Part shown: positions 53,101 through 61,711 of the stretch, in pieces
Layout of the letters: each line of letters opens with the position of its first letter
Position numbering within the stretch: the stretch's first letter is position 1
Source of the DNA: Pelodera strongyloides
Taxonomy: Eukaryota; Nematoda; Chromadorea; Rhabditida; Rhabditidae
Direction: 5' to 3'
Length of the DNA: 64,000 nt
Assembly (NCBI GenBank): GCA_036852015.1
Contig: JAANDG010000318.1
Span: forward strand, 1 to 64,000
Notes under the pieces: model-generated
Seen by the model: only the letters and a program-made list of their open reading frames with translations
Database searches by the model: none
Told to the model about the DNA's origin: nothing
Position numbers and translations under genes: made by a program

Positions 53101-55613
53101 CCAGAAGGACAACTCAAAGTACGACCGCGAGTACCAAAGAGCCCTCACAGGCGATGGATACAAACTGTGGTGTGATAAACCGTCAGTCTACATTGTTAGC
53201 AAAAACGGACGAGTTAGTTTTCAAAGTTAATATATGCCAGCCGTAAGTAGGTTCGAACTCAGTCCGATCTCGTCGGACCTAGACTGTTGCCACTAAGCCA
53301 CTCATGCTATTTCAGTTCTCCTCAAACGCCGAGCACAGTGTCGTTGATGCGATGATCTATGTGCACGTGCGCGAGTACATCAAATATCATGAGAAGTATT
53401 CAAATCTCTACCTTCCTGATGGACATTGCAGTGGAGATATTGATTACGTGCCGACTCCCGAAAGGATACAGTGGGAATTTGATGGAGAGGTGAGGGAGAG
53501 TTAGATAACCAGAGAGAGAAAGAGAGAGAGAGAGAAAGTGATTGCGAGAGGTTCGGAGAGAGAAGATAGAGACAGAGAGAGAGAGAGAGAGAGAGTAATA
53601 GGAGAGTGTCCCTCTCTATCTGTCCTCTGTCTCTCAAAAAGGACAAAATACTAGTATATTTCCCATTGCATGCCTCAACCACAGTAATTGTTTCTATTGG
53701 CCGCAGGCCGCGCGCCGCATTTATTGTCCGTATGCCCGCATGATAGAGTAATCAATGAAAATGTGATATAAATTTGCATATATTCAGGTTCTCTCCGCCA
53801 TCGATCAAGCGTATACGGTATCCAAGGGCGTGGCTGACGACTTTGAGAACGCTTCCATTGTATTCATGGAGTATGGAAAAGATTTCATAAAGAAAGCTAA
53901 GGTCTCACCCGACGCCTACATTCAGATGGCATTGCAGATGGCTTACTTTAAGGTTTGCCTTTAATCCTGTAGTTTGGAAGCAAACGCACAGAAAAAGTGG
54001 GCGTAACCGTTTTTCTGGGCCTGAGTCTTTAACTTTACATTTACACTTCAACGGTAGCGACTTTCTTCATTTTTATTCCATTAGAAGGCGTTAGGGGGAT
54101 GGGAACAAGGCAGAAATAAGAGTTTACCATTTCGGGAATAGTAGATTATAATACAGTACCATTTAGGCAATAACAGTTTGTACCAATTAGGAATAAGAGT
54201 TTGTACCAAGTTTGTACCATTTCAGGACCAGGGCAAATTCGAGCTCACCTACGAGCCTGCCGTTATGAGACTGTTCCGGGATGGTCGCACGGAGACCGTA
54301 CGCAGCTGTAGCAATCAAAGTTGTACATTTGTGAAGTCAATGCTATCTACTGAGAAGTCTTCATCCGAGAGGTTGAACCTTCTAAAGAAGGCCTGTGAAC
54401 GTCACCAAGACTACGCAAGAAATGCGATGGCTGGAAAAGGTTCGGTTTTTATCATTATTGATTTAATTTAATATACTAATGTTGAAAGTTTACAAGGCTT
54501 TTTGAAAGGGCGCATCGCCACAGATGCAATAACACAATATTTGCTTGTTTGAATTCATAAATCTCTTCCATTTCAGGAGTAGACAGACATCTATTCGGAC
54601 TCTATGTTGTAAGCAAATATTACAATATCAAGAGTGAGTTCCTCGACGAAGTGTTCAAGATGAACTATGCAATGTCCACGAGTCAGGTTGGTGAGAAATG
54701 ATTATAATTTGATTCCGCACATGAGCCAGACTGACACACAGTGTCCAGCCAGACTGGCACGCCGTGTCACGGATGGCTCTCTCGGTGTCAACAACCATTT
54801 GGATTGCTTTCCGCCATGAGCAGCGCATACGCATAGCCTAAGCTTGCACTCAGAGTGGCCAATGGCGCTGTCCTTTTACACCAGAGGCTTATCGACTCCC
54901 TATCGTTTATGTCCTTCGTATGGAAATGTGAAATATATTTCTGCATTCTGCGGCCCTTTCGCGGTCAACAAACTAGTTGTCAAAGAATCTGGTCCTTCCT
55001 CGTAACGTACCTTATGTCTTCTAACGACACTCGTATTCCAGACTCCTCAGCATCAAATGGCAGAGTACGCCAAGATTCTCAACAAGGATAGTGACTTGTT
55101 CTGGCCGGCGGGTGGATTCACCTGCCCTGATGGTTCAAAGTACGGTATCTGTTATACGATATCGGCCTCTGGAGATCGTCTCTCCTTCCATGTCGTGTCG
55201 AAGAAGCAATTCCAGGAAACGGTTAGTTATTTAATTGGCGCTTGATATTTCAGGATTGTCATGGAATAATTCCATGCGCAGCCCACAAAAGAGCACTTGT
55301 GCGCAAGAATAGTGCTGCGCGAGCGCACACAAGAGAGCACTCGTGCGCGAGAATATTGCCGCTCGCATAATTGTGCGCAAACAGCGCCGCTCACATAGGC
55401 ACAGTATTGTGGAGTTCCAGAAAACAGATGTACTTTCGCTAAGCGAATACGCTAGAACTAGAACCACTGACAATGTTTACGTTGTATATTCCCAAATTTG
55501 CTTTTATGAATTTCATAAATATTAAATTTCAGAGTTGCGCTCGTTTCCGCGACCATCTGCTCGACTCGCTGCGAGAAATGCGGTCTATGGTTGAAGACGC
55601 CGTGAAGGCGTAA
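47126..55613 (+). CDS. CPT1: Carnitine O-palmitoyltransferase 1 (mitochondrial outer membrane)
   Basis: Exons: 47126-47197, 49136-49281, 49399-49564, 50777-50875, 51104-51241, 51541-51629, 51856-51952, 52085-52166, 52414-52528, 52622-52743, 52905-52987, 53105-53212, 53316-53489, 53788-53952, 54226-54439, 54577-54686, 55042-55221 and 55533-55613, 746 residues as joined (human CPT1A 773). [16 protein letters not shown] matches the regulatory N-terminus. Two membrane segments follow ([36 protein letters not shown]), then [20 protein letters not shown]. The catalytic His is H446 in [12 protein letters not shown], with [43 protein letters not shown] and MSTSQTPQHQM also conserved. It transfers long-chain acyl groups from CoA to carnitine for fatty-acid import. 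About 25 residues of the cytosolic N-terminus (family SWKKKF.. part) are missing, so one small exon between 47198 and 49135 is probably unplaced. The intron after 52987 is GC-AG. Confidence 0.96.
47520..47620. repeat. (TC)n runs in CPT1 intron 1
   Basis: Pure CT runs at 47530-47620 interleaved with CACACAGT, and another TC-rich tract at 47864-47962. Low-complexity sequence only. Confidence 0.95.
49287..49362 (+). other. tRNA-like sequence in a CPT1 intron
   Basis: TCCGTAGTGTAGTGGATATC resembles the 5' half of a Glu/Asp-type tRNA, and CCTGGTTCGACCCCGGTGAC is a good B-box and T-arm. The anticodon loop would be eight bases and the acceptor stem does not pair, so it is a pseudogene or tRNA-derived repeat. 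Confidence 0.5.
49571..50561. mobile_element. TA-flanked 991-bp foldback element with hypervariable arms, in a CPT1 intron
   Basis: It starts TACAGTAAGGCTTATTGGAG and ends CTCCAATAAGCCTTACAGTA, bounded by TA as in Tc1/mariner-type insertions. Both arms (49571-49820 and 50310-50561) consist of degenerate short repeats of GTACATCCC / CACCCTCATACATCCCGT, nearly perfect mirror images. The middle is AT-rich. It begins only 6 bases after the donor of the exon ending at 49564. No transposase is encoded; the Pro/His/Thr-rich ORFs are repeat artefacts. Confidence 0.92.
52515..52605 (-). other. tRNA-like sequence overlapping a CPT1 exon/intron boundary
   Basis: On the minus strand GGCGTCATGGTTCATTGGTA (A-box-like) is followed by GCTAGCAACAGCATGATCAG and GGTTCCAATCCAGACACC (B-box-like). 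It lies mainly in the short intron 52529-52621. Stems are imperfect; likely a tRNA-derived repeat. Confidence 0.4.
53235..53310 (-). other. tRNA-like sequence filling a CPT1 intron
   Basis: On the minus strand GAGTGGCTTAGTGGCAACAG, TCTAGGTCCGACGAGATCGG and ACTGAGTTCGAACCTACTTA follow the order A-box, arm, B-box. The intron is only about 103 bp (53213-53315), so the tRNA-like sequence makes up most of it. Not called functional because the outer stems do not pair convincingly. Confidence 0.45.
53510..53632. repeat. (GA)n low-complexity tract in a CPT1 intron
   Basis: GAGAGA runs with AAAG and TTGC interruptions fill 53510-53600, followed by the partly complementary CCCTCTCTATCTGTCCTCTG. Similar tracts lie at 50990-51078 and 58808-58968. 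Confidence 0.9.
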
Positions 55614-55773
55614 GCATATTACCAAAAGGCACGCGTGCCGCGACATTCTGGCTCGCAAAAAGTGCGCCGCAATCCCAATCGATCTGATTTTTTTACCTTA
55701 CCTTTATTACTAATCAACGTTTGGCTTTTCCGTGACACGTTTAGTTAATGGGTTAGAGCAAGAGGGCTGGCTT

Positions 55774-56455
55774 ATTGGATAAAACCTACTCTGGGCACTG
55801 GAACATACTGGGCAACTGAGAGCCTACTCTGGGCAACTGAGGACTACTTTGGGCAACTATACTTGCCGAGGACTACTTTGGGCAACTATACTTGCCGAGG
55901 ACTACTTTGGCACCTACATATACTTGTGCATTTTGAATAACATTCACTAACATTCACTTTGAATAAAAGCATGTGTAGACAGTGTAAAAAAACTGGATAC
56001 TCTGAAAGCTTTGAAGGTTATTTGAACAGTCTGATCATAAACCGACAGAAAAATTAACGCATTGTGGATGTTTCAAAAACCGGCCGGTATTTCGCGTTTA
56101 AGTGTTCATGCTGTCTTTAAATAAAAGATCACATCTGATTACAAATAGTTTAACAAATTAGCCTGCTGTGTTACATACAAAATCAGAAATACTGTTCGTT
56201 GAGAAGGAGATATGTGTCTTAAAGCGAAATACGAAATACCAGCCGGTTTTTGAAACTTTAAGTAAAGTATACAGTTGCATAAATAATTTGGTCAGGTTTA
56301 TTTAACTCTATAAAAACACATTTTCGTGGATGTTCACAGTTGTCCTGGTTGTCCACGGTAGTCCACGGTAGTCCTCAGTTGCCCAGGTCTCCATTTTCAG
56401 TTGCCCAGTTGTCTACAGTAGTCCCAAGGAGTCCTAGTAGGTTTTACCCAATAAG
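55774..56455. mobile_element. About 680-bp foldback element with ACTACTTTGGGCAACT-type arms
   Basis: The left arm begins TGGCTTATTGGATAAAACCT and has tandem copies of GAGGACTACTTTGGGCAACT. The right arm is the diverged complement, ending AGGTTTTACCCAATAAGCCA. Ends of TTAA-type elements (CCGGCCGGTATTTCGCGTTTAA at about 56079-56100 and TTAAAGCGAAATACGAAATA at 56220) lie inside, suggesting nested insertions. Confidence 0.7.
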
Positions 56456-56995
56456 CCAAGAGGGCTTGTTTTGTTTACTGGATGTATCTTATTATACTAA
56501 TTATACATGACATAACCCTGCCTCATTTTTCGCAATTTGACAAATTCCCATGTGACAATGACAACTAATTTCTAATTATCACCCACTAATTTCTAATGGT
56601 GCATCCCAATTGTCACCCATGATACTTCTTCGTTATCTCGTTAGTTTTATGTTTTGTTTGTTATTCGGATACAGGTAGAATGTTATTCATCGAGTAGTCT
56701 ATGCATTATCCTTTCCGTTTTTAAATAACGTTTGGAGCCTACAGTAGTTTATGTAGAGCCACGCCCACTACAATATTCGAAGAAACACTTTGGTAAAGAA
56801 ACTGGTATCCTTGTAGCTTGTAGTTTATAATTAACATATGTAATTAGAACAGCTACAATGTAACATAATGTACAGTAACTCCGCTCAATTGTCTAGTGTT
56901 TTAGTCTTTCGAGTTTTTGAACACCCACACGAGATTCGAATGGCTTAATTCGTTGCTTACAAAAGAGATTTAGAAAGTTTATTTTTATTTTTATT

Positions 56996-57121
56996 TTAAA
57001 GCGATATAACGGCCTATTTTTGAAAACTTATGTTGGACAACTGCATTCCCGTATGTTGTATGTAATGATGCGCTAGTTAGTCCAGAATACTTTTCAAAAA
57101 ACAGCTGTTATTCCGTTTTAA
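56996..57121. mobile_element. TTAA-flanked MITE, 126 bp
   Basis: TTAA at 56996-56999 and 57118-57121, with termini AAAGCGATATAACGGCC and the partly matching GCTGTTATTCCGTTT. The interior has TGAAAACTTATGTTGGACAA. A diverged member of the GCGAAATACCGGCCGG family. Confidence 0.7.
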
Positions 57122-58150
57122 TGAATTTTGCAGTGACTTATCCGTGAAAGGACCAGTTAGTCTTTAATTGTACATAAAATAAATGTCTTTTTTTTATCAA
57201 GTCTTGCTTTTTGTTCGAGGACCGAGTATTCCAATCCACTTCGCTGACACAACCCGATCAGAATTAGTTTGGGTTACACCAGAGAGCCCTTTTTTCCAGT
57301 TTCCAACCTGAATTTGTTCCTAGACCAAAAAAAAAATGGAATTTTTCATTACGACTGATACGCCTATGTTTGGGTAAAGCAAAAAGATTTTTTGTACTCT
57401 GTTGCTTATGTTTTTGGGGCAAGCTGGAAAAGAAAACAAACCTATTAGAACCCACATAGAGATTCTTCTCGGATGAATATGGGATATATATTATATTAAT
57501 TATATATTGATCTGATCTTTTATCACCTTTTTCATCAATATGACAGGATTGAAATGCACTTTTAATAGAATCTCAGTTACTACAGATTATTGAAGCGTGC
57601 ACAGGAAAACGAAATAATTGCCGAAACGGCGACACAAAACCGTCGTTGGCCGGCACCAAATGGGGCTTCCGAAAAAAAAAACCATCTGGTGACTGGTTCG
57701 TGACGATGTTGTATCCAGTTTATGACGGTTTTCGATGAAACTTGATCACCAGCTGTTCCCGAGCGCATATTATGCGAAGTTAAAATACGTTTCTAGGCAT
57801 GGCTAAGAACGAGCGCGTGCGTTGTGAGCTTTGTTCTGCACTCCCTGTCGAGACACCATTATATTATTTATTTATGAATTTATTTCTACACGACAGAGAA
57901 ACATATATTCTGTCGATGAAGTTGAACTGCTATATAAAACAGTGCGGAAAATGAAAATAGAATAAACAATGCATATCTACGTGGTGAACAAATGTTAGTT
58001 GTACTATTGAGGTGATGCCCTATAGTGTTTTATTTATTGGTCTGTTGATTATAAAATGTACATGATTTCAAGTCTCAGGTTCAGATGCTAACTATATCAC
58101 AAGATAAGGTAGACAATAAGGTTAGGTTCTCACAGTGATCCATAAAAAAA

Positions 58151-58501
58151 TTGCCGTTTGGGCAAAAAAATCAACGTGTTTTTCATGAGCTTTTAAGTGG
58201 AGAGGAGATCGGAAACTTCGGGAAGTTGGCACTTTTTAGCGGAAATAACGTCGGTCAAGTCGACCACACGGCCCTCGTAACGGATCTAAAAGAACGGCTT
58301 GTGCTTTATTCGTGTAACAAGAAACTTAGCGAAGTCGCCGCGCGAAAAGCGATGGCAAAAATGTGTATAATCACAATGGGCGAGCCATTAGGCGCCCCTC
58401 GATTGTCGCACTTGCGGCGCCCTTCGATCAAGTGTGCCACAGGTGAGCCATGTTGTCACCGTGTAGCTTTTCCGCGCAACAACGTTGCTCATTCAGCGTA
58501 G
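58151..58501 (+). CDS. Unassigned 116-residue ORF, possibly a coding exon
   Basis: This open stretch is GC-richer than its surroundings and reads like a folded protein (FHELLSGEEIGNFGKLALFS, DHTALVTDLKERLVLYSCNK, KLSEVAARKAMAKMCIITMG). No splice-compatible neighbours were found, and it may begin upstream of the first Met. No family was recognised. Its opposite-strand frames contain stops, so it is not a shadow of the LECT2-like gene. Confidence 0.35.
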   Translation: MPFGQKNQRVFHELLSGEEIGNFGKLALFSGNNVGQVDHTALVTDLKERLVLYSCNKKLSEVAARKAMAKMCIITMGEPLGAPRLSHLRRPSIKCATGEPCCHRVAFPRNNVAHSA

Positions 58502-58534
58502 ATTTCATTTGATTGTTTCCAATGAAGACAAATT

Positions 58535-58558
58535 TTAGGCTTAGGCTTAGGCTTAGGC
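58535..58558 (+). repeat. Interstitial TTAGGC run (four units)
   Basis: Four perfect TTAGGC units followed by TTAGACTTCC. TTAGGC is the telomere repeat of nematodes. A related TTAGGCTTAGACTTCC occurs again at about 59466-59481. Confidence 0.95.
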
Positions 58559-58591
58559 TTAGACTTCCCCGTTTAAATATGTAAAATATAC

Positions 58592-58817
58592 CTCGAGGAA
58601 GATGCTATCCGGAGCGGATTCACAAGTAAGACGTGTCGCAATTGGCTCGCCTTGAACGATACGTTGTCTGAAAAATAAATAGAACAGTTTTTTCGAATTT
58701 AGCAATAATTATGCGAACAAGACACTGCTCATCTTCAACTATTGAAACGATACGAAGACGAAGATAGAGTCGGGGGTTGCAGAATGAAAGTTGTGTAGAT
58801 ATGAAGATGACAGAAGA

Positions 58818-58851
<34 letters not shown>

Positions 58852-61668
58852 TAGAGAGAGAGGGAGAGGGCGAGGGCGAGAGAGGAGCAAGCGAGAAAAA
58901 TAACGAGAGTACGAGAGGGGGGAGAGAGAGAGAGAAAGTACGAGAGAAGTAAGAGAGAGAGAGGGAGTGATGCTTCACTAACTTCCCTATTCTGATAAAA
59001 ATATGATTTCCCACCTGCCAAACTCAAGGTCGGATCTCACACGAACATTGTAAATGCGAGCCTCGTAGCCTAAAAATTAGTACTGGCTACACAGATAAAA
59101 CTGGTTGCGTCTATGACTGGAAAAACGTGCGCGGCGAATGCATAGCACCCGACAAGTGTGCCACATGCAAGCCAACTGGAATAGCGCAAACCTCAGACCT
59201 GCTTTCGTGGACCTCCTTTTTTGCGATGAAAAAGTTGACAATAATTTTTAAAATTGTGACAGGAAAACTAAAACCGACCAATCCATTCGCCGGTTCCCAC
59301 AATAAAGATTCCATCATTTTCACATCTCGAATATGCACCGTTGGCGTCGAAGGTAAGGCGAGTACGGCCAATTTGCTGAACTTAGACTTGATGTAGATAT
59401 GTAGACTTCTAATTAGGTTTAGAATTAGTTTTCTAATCAGGTTTAAAATTAGCCTAAATTCGAGTTAGGCTTAGACTTCCATACTTATGCCTAGGCTTTG
59501 GGATGTCAGGCTAAAACCTTCATTTCACTTGTGACTGTTTGCAATTTTCAACGGCAACATGCTCATAGGCACTATTCACGTTATTTTTAGATGCAAAATA
59601 TTCACAATTACGATCCACCAATCGAGAACGTTAAGATAATTAGCGAAGTATCAATTACATGTAATTACCGTACCTCTCCATCGATCGGTGCATAAATTAG
59701 CGGAGATCGCTTGTCGGGCACACTTTCGTCCTCGACTAAACGGCATTCGATATCCCACCCGCGGACACCGTTGAAACGCCTGAATTTTAAAGCGATGTAA
59801 CATCCGGTTTTTGAAATGGAAGTTGAACAACTGCAGTACAGTTCATCCTTTGTAAATGAGTACGATTAGAGGAGTTGGTCAAGATACTTTTCAATATATG
59901 AGGGTGGAGTTGGTCAAGATACTTTTCAATATATGAGGGTGGAGTTGGTCAAGATAAGTTTCAATATATGAGGGTGGAGTTGGTCAAGATACGTTTCAAT
60001 ATATGAGGGTGGAGTTGGTCAAGATACGTTTCAATATATGAGGGTGGAGTTGGTCAAGATACGTTTCAATATATGAGGGTGGAGTTGGTCAAGATACGAT
60101 TCAATATATGAGGGTGGAGTTGGTCAAGATACGTTTCAATATATGAGGGTGGAGTTGGTCAAGATACGTTTCAATATATGAGGGTGGAGTTGGTCAAGAT
60201 ACGTTTCAATATATGCGTGTGGAGTTGGTCAAGATACGTTTCAATATATGCGTGTGGAGTTGGTCAAGATACGTTTCAATATATGAGGGTGTACTACGTT
60301 CCTGGGTGCGCAGCGCCCCTTCTGCCAGCCGCGCAAATTGGAGTGCACGCGTAGCCAGCCGCGCAGTTTCCAGTGCGGGCGTAGCCAACCGCGTACCGCG
60401 CAGAGGGGGGCGCACCCAGCCGCGTAGTATGCAAACTACGCGGCTGGGTGCGCGGTGCCTCGGGGAGCTCAACCGCGCAGCGCACCCCCAGCCAACCGCG
60501 CAGGGGGCTCCCGGCCAGCCGCGTAGGGGGGCAAAAAGAAGGGGCGTTCGCGGTTGAAGACCAGAGGAGTTGGCAAGATACGTTTCAATATATGAGGGTG
60601 GAGTTGGCAAGATACGTTTCAATATATGAGGGTGGAGTTGGCAAGATACGTTTCAATATATGAGGGTGGAGTTGGCAAGATACGTTTCAATATATGAGGG
60701 TGGAGTTGGCAAGATACGTTTCAATATGAGGGGTGGAGTTGGTCAAGATACGTTTCAATATATGAGGGTGGAGTTGGTCAAGATACGTTTCAATATATGA
60801 GGGTGGAGTTGGTCAAGATACGTTTCAATATATGAGGGTGGAGTTGGTCAAGATACGTTTCAATATATGCGTGTGGAGTTGGTCAAGATACGTTTCAATA
60901 TATGCGTGTGGAGTTGGTCAAGATACGTTTCAATATATGCGTGTGGAGTTGGTCAAGATACGTTTCAATATATGAGGGTGGAGTTGGTCAAGATACGTTT
61001 CAATATATGAGGGTGGAGTTGGCAAGATACGTTTCAATATATGAGGGTGGAGTTGGTCAAGATACGTTTCAATATATGAGGGTGGAGTTGGTCAAGATAC
61101 GTTTCAATATATGAGGGTGGAGTTGGTCAAGATACGTTTCAATATATGAGGGTGGAGTTGGTCAAGATACGTTTCAATATATGAGGGTGGAGTTGGGCAA
61201 GATACGTTTCAATATACAGGGATGTTTCAACAAAAGATGTTAAACATAATAAATCGGCTCGATCATTTCTGCTGTTTCCACGTTTGAACTACTGCAGTGC
61301 AGCTTGATTATACGTCACGTCAGGCACATAAGAGGTTCAGTGCTTACCAGAGGGAAACACAAAAGAAACACGGAACATGACATGATCATCGAAAACATGT
61401 CCGTTTTTTTCGAACACTGTCGCTTCAGCTTTCTGACTGTATATGATATGAGATGCAACGCTGTAGGCCCACAGCGTTCAAGGTTCAGGCTGTGAAATTC
61501 AACTTGGCAAAAGCCGCGAGGTAGAACTAGAACTAGAAGTAGGTAATAAATAAAGTTACAAAATGTACTTACTTGTCAGATTTGAATGGAGCGCCAAGGA
61601 ACGAGTTCTTCGAGTTTGATTCACAGATTTGTCCGGTGCACATGCCTGAAGGCTTTTTTATTTCTCTG

Positions 61669-61711
<43 letters not shown>

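Larger units (their letters stand above)
55614..58591. other. Intergenic stretch downstream of convergent CPT1 and LECT2-like genes
   Basis: Holds a CPT1 polyadenylation signal candidate (AATAAAAG near 55962), a foldback element (55774-56455), a TTAA MITE (56996-57121), one unassigned 116-codon ORF (58151-58501) and a TTAGGC run (58535-58558). The final exon of the LECT2-like gene should be here but was not found. Confidence 0.5.

Noticed and set aside
59127..59396. Plus-strand ORF beginning around GCVYDWKNVRGECIAPDKCA
   Set aside because: The Cys-spaced start is suggestive of a small extracellular domain, but the rest is antisense to a supported LECT2-like exon (59375-59279) and no splice partners were seen.
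60206..60622. Ala/Arg/Pro-rich ORFs in the GC block within the 35-bp array
   Set aside because: Open on both strands only because of extreme GC content and repeat structure; they lie in an intron of the LECT2-like gene.
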